64,000 bases of DNA from Noviherbaspirillum suwonense (GCF_900182955.1 NZ_FXUL01000017.1:1-64000); one strand, 5' to 3'. Counted from the stretch's first letter, positions 33,568-43,736 are shown. Program-made: numbers and translations. Notes: a model not told the origin generated them from the letters alone.

Positions 33568-34838
33568 AGCGCGCCCTGCTGGCCCTGCTGGCCGTGATCG
33601 TCATCGTGCCGCTCGCGGTGTTCGCCTACCAGACCATGCAGCACCCGGACCGGGCCTACCCGGCGCAGCCGGTCGCCGACAAGGCCGCGCAGCTGCAGCG
33701 GGGCGCCTACCTGGCACGCGCCGGCGACTGCATGGCCTGCCACACCGCCCGCGGCGGCGAACCCTATGCGGGCGGACGCGGCATCGCTACGCCATTCGGC
33801 GACGTGGTCGCGCCGAACATCACGCCGGATGCGAAGACCGGCATCGGCGACTGGAGCGCCGACGACTTCTGGCGCGCGCTGCACAATGGCCGCGGCCGGG
33901 ACGGGCGTTTCCTCTACCCGGTGTTCCCCTACACCAGCTATACCAAGGTCAGCCGCGAGGACAGCGACGCGATGTATGCGTGGCTGCGCACGGTGGCGCC
34001 GGTGCAGCAGCAGAACCGCGAGCATGCGCTGCGCTTCCCGTACAACCAGCGCTGGCTGCTGGCGGGCTGGCGGGCGCTGTATTTCAAGCCGGGGGTCTAC
34101 GAGCCGGTCGCCGCCAAGCCGGCAGACTGGAACCGCGGCGCCTACCTGGTGCAGGGGCTGGGGCATTGCGCCGCCTGCCACAGCAGCCGCAATGCGCTGG
34201 GCGCGACGTCGGCGCGCGGCGACCTGGCCGGCGGGCTGATACCGATCTCCAACTGGTATGCGCCGGCGCTGACGCCCGATGCGGCCACCGGCCTCGGCGA
34301 CTGGCAGGTCGCCGATCTCGCGGCGCTGCTCAAGACCGGCGTGTCGGGCCGCAGCGCCGTCTACGGCCCGATGGCCGAGGTGGTGCGGCAGAGCCTGCAA
34401 TACCTGCATGACGACGACGTGCAGGCGATGGCCGTCTACCTGAAGTCGCTGCCGCAGCACGCGCCGCCGCCGGCGGCCGAAGCCGTGACCAGGGACACCG
34501 AACGGCTGCTGGCGCAGGGCGGCAAGCTGTACGACAAGCATTGCGTCGAATGCCATGGCGCCGAGGGCGCCGGCAAGCCGCCGGCCTATCCGCGGCTGGC
34601 GGGCAATAACGGCATCGTCGCCTCGTCGGTCAACCCGATACGCATGGTCCTCAATGGCGGCTATCCGCCGAGCACGGCCGGCAATCCGCGCCCGTACGGC
34701 ATGCCGCCCTACGGTCCCGAAATGAACAATGACGAGGTGGCGGCGGTGGTTACCTATATCCGCATGTCCTGGGGCAACCGGGGCGCGCCGGTCGGGCCAG
34801 GGGAAGTCAGCCGCTACCGGACCGTGCCGCTGGAATGA
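33564..34838 (+). CDS. membrane-anchored triheme cytochrome c
   Basis: The 424-residue product has an N-terminal membrane anchor (LLALLAVIVIVPLAVFAY) and three heme motifs: CMACH near residue 56, CAACH near 203 and CVECH near 328. This is the layout of cytochrome subunits of membrane-bound alcohol, gluconate or sorbitol dehydrogenases. No dehydrogenase large subunit lies beside it here, so the electron donor is unknown. It forms an operon with the diheme cytochrome upstream. Confidence 0.93.
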   Translation: MKRALLALLAVIVIVPLAVFAYQTMQHPDRAYPAQPVADKAAQLQRGAYLARAGDCMACHTARGGEPYAGGRGIATPFGDVVAPNITPDAKTGIGDWSADDFWRALHNGRGRDGRFLYPVFPYTSYTKVSREDSDAMYAWLRTVAPVQQQNREHALRFPYNQRWLLAGWRALYFKPGVYEPVAAKPADWNRGAYLVQGLGHCAACHSSRNALGATSARGDLAGGLIPISNWYAPALTPDAATGLGDWQVADLAALLKTGVSGRSAVYGPMAEVVRQSLQYLHDDDVQAMAVYLKSLPQHAPPPAAEAVTRDTERLLAQGGKLYDKHCVECHGAEGAGKPPAYPRLAGNNGIVASSVNPIRMVLNGGYPPSTAGNPRPYGMPPYGPEMNNDEVAAVVTYIRMSWGNRGAPVGPGEVSRYRTVPLE

Positions 34839-34956
34839 TCGGTTGCGCTAAACTGTGTGCGATTGTAAAAAACGATCGCTGACTGCGGGCAACGGTATAT
34901 CGTTACCCAGCAGTAACAATTTCGATTGCTTCCGATCTGCCTTCCAAGGAACGAAC

Positions 34957-35595
34957 ATGATTACCAGAACCGCTTGCGCGCTGCTCTTCGCCGGCGCCGC
35001 CACCGCAATGCTGAGCTTGCCCGCATCGGCCCAGGACCCGCGCTACGATTCCCGTTATAACCAGGATTATCGCAACCCGCCGCCGCCACCGGGCTACGGC
35101 CAGCCGCCGATGCCGATGGCGTCGCCGGCATCGGTGTTCCAGGACAACGCGCGCGTGCTGCGCGTGTCGCCGCGCATCGAGCAGGTCAGCAGCCCGCAGG
35201 AAGAATGCCACATGGAGATCGAGCGCGTCGCGCCGGCGCAGAACGCCGGCCAGGGCCGCAGCCTCGGCGGCGCGATCGTCGGCGGGCTGGCCGGCGGCAT
35301 CCTGGGCAACCAGGTCGGCGGCGGCAACGGCCGCACCGCAGCCACCGCGATCGGCGCTGTCGGCGGCGCGCTGGTCGGCGACAGCGTGGGCAGCAGCATG
35401 AACAACCAGGCGCAGTACGGCCCGGTCGACCGCCAGGTCCGCCGCTGCAACGTCGTCAACCGCACAGTGGAACGTAATGCCGGTTATGACGTCAGTTACA
35501 GCTATAACGGCCGCACCTACAACACGGTGATGCCGAACGACCCGGGCGCCAGCCTGCGGGTCAACGTCGCGATCACGCCGGTTTCCGGTTATTGA
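34957..35595 (+). CDS. glycine-zipper outer-membrane-type exported protein
   Basis: The 212-residue product has a signal peptide (LLFAGAATAMLSLPASAQ), a Pro/Tyr/Asn-rich stretch, and a glycine-zipper region near 100-145 (LGGAIVGGLAGGILGNQ, AIGAVGGALVGDSVG). This is the Rickettsia 17-kDa antigen-like family. The C-terminal 50 residues (YDVSYSYNGRTYNTVMPNDPG) match the usual tail. AAGGAA precedes the ATG. It stands alone. Confidence 0.88.
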   Translation: MITRTACALLFAGAATAMLSLPASAQDPRYDSRYNQDYRNPPPPPGYGQPPMPMASPASVFQDNARVLRVSPRIEQVSSPQEECHMEIERVAPAQNAGQGRSLGGAIVGGLAGGILGNQVGGGNGRTAATAIGAVGGALVGDSVGSSMNNQAQYGPVDRQVRRCNVVNRTVERNAGYDVSYSYNGRTYNTVMPNDPGASLRVNVAITPVSGY

Positions 35596-35636
35596 AGTCT
35601 GCATTACGCCAACGCCGGCGAAGATCATAGGAAGTC

Positions 35637-36767
35637 ATGCTTAAAAGTCTCACCCGGCTCTGGCTCAGCGGTATGCAGCAGGCGGCAAAGGCGCAGCGCA
35701 GCCAGCAGAAGAAGCTGCTGAAAAGCCTGCTGCCGAAGCCGCCCAGGAAAACCCGCAGCACGGTCAAGGCGGCGCCGAAGCGCGCGGCGCAGCCCTCGCC
35801 TTCATCGTCCGCATCCTCGTCGTCCTCCCCATCCGCGCCGGCGGCAGCGACACGGCTGCCCGGCAAGTGGATGGCCTTCTATTACTCGTCGCTGTCCGAC
35901 AGCGGCACGCTGCCCGCGCGGCGCATGCAGTACTGGCTGTACATCCCGGCCAGCGCACCGGCCGGTCCGCTTCCCATGGTGGTGATGCTGCACGGCTGCG
36001 AGCAGACCGCGGCGCAGTTTGCGCAGGGCACGCGGATGAATGCGCTGGCTGAAGAGAAGGGCTTCGCGGTGGTCTACCCGCAGCAGTCGCTGCGCGGGCA
36101 CGCGAACCGCTGTTGGCACTGGTACGAGCGCAGCACGCAGGAAGGCGGCGACGACGTGCGCCTGATCGCCGGCATCATCGACAAGGTCTGCAAGGGCTAT
36201 CCGGTCGACCGTGGCCGCGTCTATGCGGCCGGCATTTCGGCCGGCGCCGGCATGGCCAACATCCTCGCGCTATGCCATCCCGAAAAGATCGCCGCGGTCG
36301 GCCTGCATTCGGGGCCGGTGTACGGCGGCGGCCACAGCAAGACCGGCGCCTACGGCGTGATGCAGCTGGGCGCGGCCCATCTGGCCAACCAGGCGATCCG
36401 CGCGGTGATGCTGAAGGCGGCCGCGTTTCCGGCCATGCCCGCGATCCTGATCCACGGCCACGAGGACCGCGTGGTCCGGCGCATCAACCAGGACCAGCTC
36501 GCGCTGCAGTTCCGCGTGCTCAACGGCCTCGGCCCGGACAGCGCCGCGCCCGCGGTCGACAAGCCGGCCCGCACCGGCGCCCAGGCGTCGCATGCATACC
36601 GGCTCCACGATTTCCGCCAGGGCCGTAAGCTGCTGCTGAGGGTCTGCGAAGTGCAGCAGCTCGAACATGCGTGGAGCGGCGGCGACTGCAGCCTCAAGTA
36701 CAACGCCTGCCAGGGACCGGATGCGAGCCGGATGATGTGGGACTTCTTCGAGCGTCACCGGCGGTAG
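35637..36767 (+). CDS. PHB depolymerase-type extracellular esterase
   Basis: The 376-residue product belongs to the alpha/beta-hydrolase family of esterases related to PHB depolymerase and LpqC. The nucleophile motif GISAGAGM lies near residue 201, the oxyanion loop is in VVMLHGCEQTAAQF, and IHGHEDRVV holds the likely acid. A positively charged, Ser/Ala-rich N-terminus (about 75 residues) precedes the catalytic domain and no clear signal peptide is seen. The substrate (short-chain polyester or ester) is not determined. Confidence 0.85.
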   Translation: MLKSLTRLWLSGMQQAAKAQRSQQKKLLKSLLPKPPRKTRSTVKAAPKRAAQPSPSSSASSSSSPSAPAAATRLPGKWMAFYYSSLSDSGTLPARRMQYWLYIPASAPAGPLPMVVMLHGCEQTAAQFAQGTRMNALAEEKGFAVVYPQQSLRGHANRCWHWYERSTQEGGDDVRLIAGIIDKVCKGYPVDRGRVYAAGISAGAGMANILALCHPEKIAAVGLHSGPVYGGGHSKTGAYGVMQLGAAHLANQAIRAVMLKAAAFPAMPAILIHGHEDRVVRRINQDQLALQFRVLNGLGPDSAAPAVDKPARTGAQASHAYRLHDFRQGRKLLLRVCEVQQLEHAWSGGDCSLKYNACQGPDASRMMWDFFERHRR

Positions 36768-36958
36768 CAGGGCAGGCGGCGGGCGGCGCGGCCTGCGCGG
36801 AAGGCGCCGTGCGGCGCGGCTCCGTACGGCATGCATCGCGCAGATAATCCTGCCTCCCGTGCGGGCCGCCAGCCCCGCGCCTGGCCGGTTTCCGGCCCTT
36901 GCGAAACCGCCGCTTCGCCCGCATACTGTTTTTTCATACAGTCTCGCCGCTATCCATC

Positions 36959-38344
36959 TTGTCCAAGACTTCCTTCCCGCGCCTGGCCTTTGTCGACCTT
37001 GAAACCACCGGCGGCACCGCCACCACCGACCGCGTCACCGAAGTCGGCATCATCGAGGTCGATGAAGACGGCGTGCGCCAGTGGAGCAGCCTGGTCAATC
37101 CGGAGATGCCGATACCGCCGTTCATCCAGGGCCTGACCGGCATCACCAACGACATGGTCGCGAACGCGCCGACCTTCGCCGAGCTGGCCGACGACATCCA
37201 TGCGCGCCTGGCCGACCGGGTCTTCATCGCCCACAACGCCCGCTTCGACCATGGCTTCCTGAAGAACGAATTCCGCCGGACCGGCCACGAGTTCCGGCCG
37301 CCGGTGCTGTGCACGGTGCGGCTGTCGCGCAAGCTCTTCCCGGGCTTTGCCCGGCACAATCTCGATTCCATCGTCGAGCGGCACCGGCTCGAAGTGACCC
37401 AGCGCCACCGCGCGCTGGGCGACGCGCAGCTGATCTGGCAGTTCTGGCAGAAGCTGCCCGAGAGCCATGCGCCGGCCGTGATCGAGGAAGCGGTGTCGCG
37501 CCTGCTGACGCGGCCGACCATGCCGTCGCGGCTCGATGCGCTGCAGATGGACAGCGTGCCTTCCACCCACGGCGTCTACCTGTTCTATGGCGAGAACGAC
37601 CTGCCGCTCTACATCGGCAAGGCCAACAACCTGCGCCGCCGCATCCTCTCGCATTTCAGCACCGACCATGCGCTGCCCAAGGAGCTGGCGATCAGCCAGC
37701 AGGTCGAGCGCATCGACTGGCTGCATGCGTCAGGCGAACTCGGCGCGCTGCTCAAGGAAGCGGAGCTGATCAAAAAGCTCAAGCCCGCGCATAACGTCAA
37801 GCTGCGGGCCAACGAGGAAATCTGTTCGTGGCGGCTGCTGGAGCGCAACGGCAGCCTGCGCCTTGGCCTGGCCGTCACCGACGACCTGTTCTTCGGCCAT
37901 GACACGGCGCTCTACGGGCTCTACACCAGCAAGCGGCGCGCCACCGATGCGATGAAGTCGGTCGCCGACGCGCACGCGCTGTGCCACGTCACGCTGGGAC
38001 TGGAGAAGCCGCGCGGCGGCAAGGCCTGCTTCGCCAGCCAGGTGAAGAAATGCCTGGGCGTATGCGCCGGCAGGGAGCCGGTCGCCGAGCACAACGCCAG
38101 GGTGCTGGAGGCGCTTGCCGGGCTGCGCCTGCGCGCATGGCCGTATCCCGGGCCGATCGGCATCGTCGAAGGCGACAGCCTGCATGTGATCGACGGCTGG
38201 GCCTACCTCGGCACCATCCATGCGAAGGACGACCCGCGCATCCTGCTGCGGCGCGGCCAGCAGCGCTTCGACCGCGATGTCTACCAGATACTGCAGAAGA
38301 AGCTGGCTGCCCTGGGCGACCGCGTGATTGCGCTGAACGGGTAG
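36959..38344 (+). CDS. DnaQ-like exonuclease fused to GIY-YIG endonuclease domain
   Basis: The product joins a DEDDh 3'-5' exonuclease (FVDLETTGG, VFIAHNARFDHGFLKNE, HRALGDAQLIW) in residues 1-180 and a UvrC-type GIY-YIG domain (GVYLFYGENDLPLYIGKANNLRRR) from about 205. A UvrC-like C-terminal region follows with a Cys-rich part. Such fusions occur in many betaproteobacteria, and a role in DNA repair is likely. No ATG start fits; the TTG at 36959 gives a normal exonuclease N-terminus (LSKTSFPRLAF), and another TTG at 36899 adds 20 residues. Confidence 0.85.
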   Translation: MSKTSFPRLAFVDLETTGGTATTDRVTEVGIIEVDEDGVRQWSSLVNPEMPIPPFIQGLTGITNDMVANAPTFAELADDIHARLADRVFIAHNARFDHGFLKNEFRRTGHEFRPPVLCTVRLSRKLFPGFARHNLDSIVERHRLEVTQRHRALGDAQLIWQFWQKLPESHAPAVIEEAVSRLLTRPTMPSRLDALQMDSVPSTHGVYLFYGENDLPLYIGKANNLRRRILSHFSTDHALPKELAISQQVERIDWLHASGELGALLKEAELIKKLKPAHNVKLRANEEICSWRLLERNGSLRLGLAVTDDLFFGHDTALYGLYTSKRRATDAMKSVADAHALCHVTLGLEKPRGGKACFASQVKKCLGVCAGREPVAEHNARVLEALAGLRLRAWPYPGPIGIVEGDSLHVIDGWAYLGTIHAKDDPRILLRRGQQRFDRDVYQILQKKLAALGDRVIALNG

Positions 38345-38628
38345 GGCGCGCTCCGGCGACCGGCAGCCAGCGCGCTGCGGCTCTGCCCGTGGCGCCCGCC
38401 TTGGCGAAGCAGGCGCAGCAATCACGCCATTCTGTGTTTGCGAATGTAGATTTTTGGCAACAGTTCTAATATTTATAATTATTTCTTCCCGTTCATCCGC
38501 AGGCAGCCCGGGAATACTGCATTTATGTCATGGCGGAATGTCTATTTTTCAGGCTTAATTGCCCAATTGAAATTAACCTGAGCGCTGCCTGGATCGGGCA
38601 GGCAGGATTTACCCGGGGAAGATCACTA

Positions 38629-39744
38629 ATGAACATCGCAGGCATGAGGGTGGCATACAGGCGGATGCGGCTCTGGACCGAGACCGGGCAGGCCTGGTTC
38701 CGGTTCTGCCTGGCGCTGATGGTGCTGGCCGGGCTGGGGCTGGCGCGGACAGCGCCGGCAATCCCCGGGCTCGACGCCGCCACGCTCGTGCTCGCCGGCT
38801 ACGTCTGCTACGCCGGCTTGTGGATCCAGGTCGTGCGGCGCTCGCTGCTGCCCGGCCGCGTCCGCCGCATGGCCGCGATCGTCACCGACCAGTTCCTGTT
38901 CGGCGTCGGCCTGTACCTGGGCAATGCGCATGCCGCGCCGTTCATCTGCCTGCCGGTCGCGATTGCCCTCGGCAACGGCTTGCGCTACGGCCGGCGCTAT
39001 ACGCAGTTCGCGGTCGCCATGGGCGCGCTGTCGTGCCTGGCGGCAGTGACGGCGTCGCCTTTCTGGCGCAGCGTGCCGGGCTTTGCCGCCGGGGTCGTGC
39101 TGTCGGTGGTGCTGGTGCCGCTCTACGCGTCGGCGCTGAACGCGCGGATGGCGCAGGCCAAGCGCCGGCTCGCCCGGCGCGCCGCCCGGTTCGAACTCGC
39201 GTCGATGACCGACTCGGTGACCGGGGTGTTGAACCGTTACGGATTCATGAGCGCGCTCGGCGAGCGCGGCGCCCGCGCCGGCCGTCATTCGGGCGCGCTG
39301 ATGCTGCTCGACCTGGACGGCTTCAAGGCGGTCAACGACGCCTGCGGCCATGCCGCCGGCGACATGGTGCTGGTGGACACGGCCAACCGGCTGTCGCGTT
39401 GCTTCCGGTCTTCCGACCGGGTCGCGCGCATCGGCGGCGACGAGTTCGCCGTGCTGCTGGCCGATATCAGCGACCGCTCGCAGGTCGAGGAACTCGCGGC
39501 GCTGGCCCTGGCGTCGATTGCCGATATCCGCATCGAGCAGCAGCCTCAGCTTGCGCTCAGCGCCAGCATCGGGGTCTGCATGCTGCCGCATCCCGACGCC
39601 GCAGGCGTCGACGCCATCCTGCATATCGCCGACAGCCTGATGTATGAAGCCAAGAAAAGCGGCAAGAACCGCTACCGGATCTCCGCGGTGACGGTCCCGC
39701 CGGCATCGGCCTGCGCGTCCGAAACCGTGGCCCTGGCCGCCTGA
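38629..39744 (+). CDS. membrane diguanylate cyclase (GGDEF)
   Basis: The enzyme makes c-di-GMP from two GTP. The 371-residue product has about five hydrophobic segments in residues 20-175, then a GGDEF domain (about 190-365). The active motif RIGGDEF is intact and an inhibitory-site RSSD lies five residues before it, so feedback inhibition is possible. The frame is open to 38530, but GGGGAAGA before the ATG at 38629 decides the start. It lies about 7 kb upstream of the exopolysaccharide locus. Confidence 0.93.
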   Translation: MNIAGMRVAYRRMRLWTETGQAWFRFCLALMVLAGLGLARTAPAIPGLDAATLVLAGYVCYAGLWIQVVRRSLLPGRVRRMAAIVTDQFLFGVGLYLGNAHAAPFICLPVAIALGNGLRYGRRYTQFAVAMGALSCLAAVTASPFWRSVPGFAAGVVLSVVLVPLYASALNARMAQAKRRLARRAARFELASMTDSVTGVLNRYGFMSALGERGARAGRHSGALMLLDLDGFKAVNDACGHAAGDMVLVDTANRLSRCFRSSDRVARIGGDEFAVLLADISDRSQVEELAALALASIADIRIEQQPQLALSASIGVCMLPHPDAAGVDAILHIADSLMYEAKKSGKNRYRISAVTVPPASACASETVALAA

Positions 39745-39840
39745 GGACGCATGCTTGCCTGGCCCTGACGAATTGCGCAAGGGCGCCCGCAGTCGCGCAT
39801 GCTAGCATCCGGGCTTTATTAAAAACCGGGGAGGACAGGC

Positions 39841-40014
39841 ATGGCAACAGTGCGTTTGACGCCGACTGAAGTACAGGTGGACCAGATGGTCTATGTCTAT
39901 GAGAGCGCCAGCCAGGCGGATGCTTTCGAGGCATGCGTGGCGGCGCTGGATGTCGCACATTGCGCGGTGGATCATCCCCCGCAAAGCACGCGCGAGGCGC
40001 CAGCCGGCAGCTAG
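39841..40014 (+). CDS. 57-residue hypothetical protein
   Basis: A strong GGGGAGG site at 39829-39835 precedes the ATG of a 57-residue frame. The product (starting MATVRLTPTEVQVDQMVYV, with EACVAALDVAHCAV) has balanced composition and two Cys, but no known family. Its TAG at 40012-40014 overlaps the stop of the opposing PEP-CTERM gene, so the two genes converge with their ends interleaved. Confidence 0.55.
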   Translation: MATVRLTPTEVQVDQMVYVYESASQADAFEACVAALDVAHCAVDHPPQSTREAPAGS

Positions 40015-40754
40015 GCCGCCTTCGCCGTTTGCACGGCGCCAGGCCGGGCGCGCCCGATGCGCCCGACCGTCAGCAGGCCGGCGAAGCCCAGGGCCATCAG
40101 CATCCCGGTGGCAGGCTCGGGCACGGCGCTCGCCGTCCCGGCAATGCCGCCGTTCGCCGCGCCAGCGCCATCCGCATCGGCAGGGATGGGACCGACGGCT
40201 TGCAGCGGCAATTGGCCGATGTCGCGGGTGAAGAGACCGGGATCGTCGAGGTCGATAACCGATACGTTTTCCACGGCCGGGCCGACGCTCAAACCGGATG
40301 CAGGATCGCCCAGCGCGGTAACCATGTTGCCGCTGCGGGAAAGCTGGGCGCCGCGGCCCGGCGCGGCGGCATTGCCGATTGCGCTGACTGCGCCTGCCGC
40401 GCCGCCGCCGGGCATCGCGCCATCGTCCGGGCGCGCAGCATGAAAGGCCGGATTGCCTGCGGCCAGCGCAAGTTTAGGCAAGGGCGCGCCAACGAAATCG
40501 ACCGGCAGCAGTGCCGCCTCCGGCATCCATCCCTCCGCCAGGGCCGTGGGCAGCATGTCCCGGGCGAAGTGAGCCGCCTCCGTGTGGAACAGCGCCTGCA
40601 AGTCCTCCAGCGTCGTTGCGGCCGCCATTGCATCGACTCTTGCACTCCCGCCAGCCATCTCCGGCATCGGCCTGAAAAACACACCCGGCCCCAATGCCGC
40701 CGTCGACACGGCGGCAATCACAATAGCGAGGGCAGATTGGCGGAGGGTGCGCAT
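40011..40754 (-). CDS. PEP-CTERM sorting-domain exported protein
   Basis: The 247-residue product has an N-terminal signal region and, near the C-terminus, the sorting signal VPEPATGMLMALGFAGLLTVG followed by basic residues. This is the PEP-CTERM tripartite pattern, recognised by exosortase and typical of bacteria that make extracellular polysaccharide. The middle part is Ala/Gly/Pro-rich with no domain. An exosortase must be elsewhere in the genome. The AT-rich 270 bases upstream hold its promoter. Confidence 0.9.
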   Translation of the reverse strand: MRTLRQSALAIVIAAVSTAALGPGVFFRPMPEMAGGSARVDAMAAATTLEDLQALFHTEAAHFARDMLPTALAEGWMPEAALLPVDFVGAPLPKLALAAGNPAFHAARPDDGAMPGGGAAGAVSAIGNAAAPGRGAQLSRSGNMVTALGDPASGLSVGPAVENVSVIDLDDPGLFTRDIGQLPLQAVGPIPADADGAGAANGGIAGTASAVPEPATGMLMALGFAGLLTVGRIGRARPGAVQTAKAA

Positions 40755-41099
40755 AATTTCCTTTGGTCAATGTTTGTAAAATTTACAAAGCAGTAATCAT
40801 GCCAGAATAAAATATTCTTTAAAAACAATATATTGCTTTAAAGCACATTTTCAGGCTGCGGTAGTTGTAAATTTGCTCGACAGATAGACTATTCGAAGGT
40901 AAAAGCGGAGGCTTTGGCTCTGCCCATATTTCTCTGTTGCAAAAGCCCGTATACTTAATTCCATTTCCGTCAAGAAATTAGGCTTCCTGGCAGGCTTTTA
41001 CGGGCGGACCGACGCGGTGCTGGGAGACATGTGCATATAAGAAACGACACCGACGAACTGAAAAGCGCACTGGCGCGGCTGCATTTTCTGAAGGGGAAC

Positions 41100-43736
41100 A
41101 TGTATCAGGTGGCAGCCTGGCCGCTACTGTGCCTGGCGATCGTCGCCGTGATCTGGATCGCGGCCTTTGCGCACGTCGCTTCGGAAAAGTCGCGCATACA
41201 TGATGTCGCCTCCGGCAATGCCAGCCTGCTGGCGGCCGCATTTGCCGGGCAACTCGCCCGCACCGTGCAGCAGCTCGACCAGACCACGCTGGCGCTCGCC
41301 CATTACTGGAAGCTGAGCAAGGGCAGCCTGCGGCTGCAGGACCAGGCGGGCGAGGGCATTTATCCGGAAGTGGACGGATTTTCGGCGGCCATCTTCAATA
41401 AGGACGGAAAACTCTTAACCAGCCTGCGCGGAAAGACCGCGAGCGCCGACATTTCGGCACGGGCCTATTTTCAGGCGCATCGCGACCGCCGCGTGCGCGG
41501 CCTTCATGTCACCCGGCTCGAGCAGGGGCAGGGCGGCCCGGTCGTCGTGTTTACCCGTGCGCTGACGGACAGGAACGGGAAGTTCGACGGGCTGGTCTGC
41601 CTGATCGTGCCGCCAACTTACCTGACGGCGCTCGACGAGCAGACTGCGGAAGGGGAAAACAATGCGCTGGCCGTGCTGACGACCGACGGCCAGATGATCG
41701 TCTCCAGGCCGGGCAGGAACATGGGTTCGCACGTGGCCCAGGTCAACGGCGCGGTGCAGTTCCCGAGCCGCCGCGCGAGGACCGTGGTTCCAGCCGAACG
41801 GTTCAGCGATGGCCGCTCCCGCATCGTCGCCTGGGAAACGCTGGAAAAATATCCGCTGGTGTCGGTCGTTGCGCTGGCCGAGCAGGACATTTACCTGCCC
41901 TACGACTCCATGCGCCGCAACACCATGAGCATGGCAAGCGTCGCGACGCTGCTGCTGATGGTGGCCGGCCTCCTGGGCAGTGTGCTCTGCGCCCGGCTGG
42001 TCTGGCGCAAGCACCAGGCGGCGGTGATCGCGGACACCTACCGGCTGGCGATCGAAGGCGCGCACGAGGGTTTTTTCATGGCCCGCGCGCTATATGGGCA
42101 GGGCAAGGCGGCGACCGACTTCGTCGTGGAGAACTGCAATGAGCAGGGCGCCCGGATGATCGGTTTCTCCAGGGATGCGCTGATCGAGGTGCGCTTCTCT
42201 CAGATGTACACGGGGCGGATCTTCGAGCATGTGAAGGCGACCTTCCAGAAGGCCATGGAGAACGGCTTCCACGAGGATGAATTCATCCAGCCGGGCGAGA
42301 ACGGCGAGCGTATCTGGATACACCGCCGCCTCGTCCGCTCGGGCGATGGCATCGCCATCACGCTGCGCGACATCAGCGAGGCCAAGGCGCATGAAAGCGC
42401 GCTGGAGTCGCTGGGCAATACCGACGCGCTGACCGGGCTGCGCAACCGCTACTGGCTGGGCCAGTACCTGCCGCGGGCGCTGGACAAGGCGCGCGAGGCG
42501 GGAGCCGCGGTCGCCGTGCTCTATCTCGACCTCGATGATTTCAAGGACGTCAACAACACCATGGGCCACGACGCGGGCGACCATGTGCTGCGCCAGGCCG
42601 GGCAGCGGATCGCCTCCGTGCTGCGGCCGGGCGACCATGTCGTGCGGCTGGGCGGCGATGAATTCACCGTGCTGCTGGCGCATCCCGACCGGCGCGGCGA
42701 GGTGGTCGAGGTCGCCGAGCGGCTGCTGGAAGCGCTGTCGGCGCCGTTCCAGGTCCGGGGCGGCCAGCAGCCGCGGATCTGCGCCTCGGTCGGCATCAGC
42801 CTGTACCCGGACGACGGCCAGACGACCGAAGCGCTGCTGCAGCATGCCGACACCGCGATGTACGCGGCCAAGAACAACGGCAAGGGACGCTACGCGTTCT
42901 ACACCCCGGCGCTGACGGAGCAGATCGTCCACCGCATCCGCAATGAATATGCATTGCGCAGGGCGATCGAGGTCAACGAGTTCGTGCTGCATTTCCAGCC
43001 GCGCGTCAACGCCGTGTCCGGCGAGCTGCTGAGCATGGAGGCGCTGGTGCGCTGGAATCACCCGGAGCGCGGCATGGTGCCGCCGCTGGAGTTCATCGGC
43101 CTGGCCGAGGACACCGGCCTGATCGTCGAACTCGGCAAGCTGGTCATCGACCAGGCATGCATGCAGCTCGCGGCATGGCAGGCGCAGGGACTGCCGGTGG
43201 TGCCCTTGTCCGTGAACGTGTCGCCGGTCCAGTTCGCCCGATGCGACCTGAAGGCCGTCATCGCCGAAAGCCTGGCGCGCCACCGGATCGACCCGCTGCT
43301 GCTGGAAGTGGAGGTGACGGAGTCATGCATGATGCAGGACAGTGAAAAGGTGGCGCAGGAAATCGCGTCGCTCAAGTCGCTGGGCGTACGCATCTCGGTG
43401 GACGACTTCGGCACCGGTTATTCGTCGCTCTCGCAGCTGCAGCGGCTGGACCTGGATGTGCTGAAGGTCGATCGCGCCTTCACCCAGGCGCTGAACACCG
43501 GCAGGCAGGGCGAGGCCTTCTTCATGACCATCGTCTCGATGGCGCATATCCTCGACATGCAGGTGGTGGCCGAAGGCGTCGAGACCCGGGAGCAGCTGGC
43601 CATCCTGCAAAGCCTGGGCTGCAACGAGGCGCAGGGCTATTACATTTCCAAACCGGTCCCGGCCTCGCTGGCGGCCACGTTCATGCTCAAGCGCAGCCTG
43701 TTCCCGGAACTGCAGCCGGGACTGCAGATCGCCTAG
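41100..43736 (+). CDS. Cache-PAS-GGDEF-EAL c-di-GMP turnover protein
   Basis: The 878-residue product has an N-terminal membrane helix (residues 8-25), a periplasmic Cache-type sensor (about 30-265), a second helix near 275-300, a PAS domain (about 320-430), GGDEF (about 440-600) and EAL (about 610-870). The GGDEF motif is intact (RLGGDEF) with an RPGD inhibitory site five residues before, and EAL has EALVRW and DDFGTGYSS, so both activities may be live. The long frame begins at a GTG at 41031 with a GGGAG site. The ATG at 41100 has an AAGGGGA site and starts just before the first helix; I prefer it. Confidence 0.93.
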   Translation: MYQVAAWPLLCLAIVAVIWIAAFAHVASEKSRIHDVASGNASLLAAAFAGQLARTVQQLDQTTLALAHYWKLSKGSLRLQDQAGEGIYPEVDGFSAAIFNKDGKLLTSLRGKTASADISARAYFQAHRDRRVRGLHVTRLEQGQGGPVVVFTRALTDRNGKFDGLVCLIVPPTYLTALDEQTAEGENNALAVLTTDGQMIVSRPGRNMGSHVAQVNGAVQFPSRRARTVVPAERFSDGRSRIVAWETLEKYPLVSVVALAEQDIYLPYDSMRRNTMSMASVATLLLMVAGLLGSVLCARLVWRKHQAAVIADTYRLAIEGAHEGFFMARALYGQGKAATDFVVENCNEQGARMIGFSRDALIEVRFSQMYTGRIFEHVKATFQKAMENGFHEDEFIQPGENGERIWIHRRLVRSGDGIAITLRDISEAKAHESALESLGNTDALTGLRNRYWLGQYLPRALDKAREAGAAVAVLYLDLDDFKDVNNTMGHDAGDHVLRQAGQRIASVLRPGDHVVRLGGDEFTVLLAHPDRRGEVVEVAERLLEALSAPFQVRGGQQPRICASVGISLYPDDGQTTEALLQHADTAMYAAKNNGKGRYAFYTPALTEQIVHRIRNEYALRRAIEVNEFVLHFQPRVNAVSGELLSMEALVRWNHPERGMVPPLEFIGLAEDTGLIVELGKLVIDQACMQLAAWQAQGLPVVPLSVNVSPVQFARCDLKAVIAESLARHRIDPLLLEVEVTESCMMQDSEKVAQEIASLKSLGVRISVDDFGTGYSSLSQLQRLDLDVLKVDRAFTQALNTGRQGEAFFMTIVSMAHILDMQVVAEGVETREQLAILQSLGCNEAQGYYISKPVPASLAATFMLKRSLFPELQPGLQIA

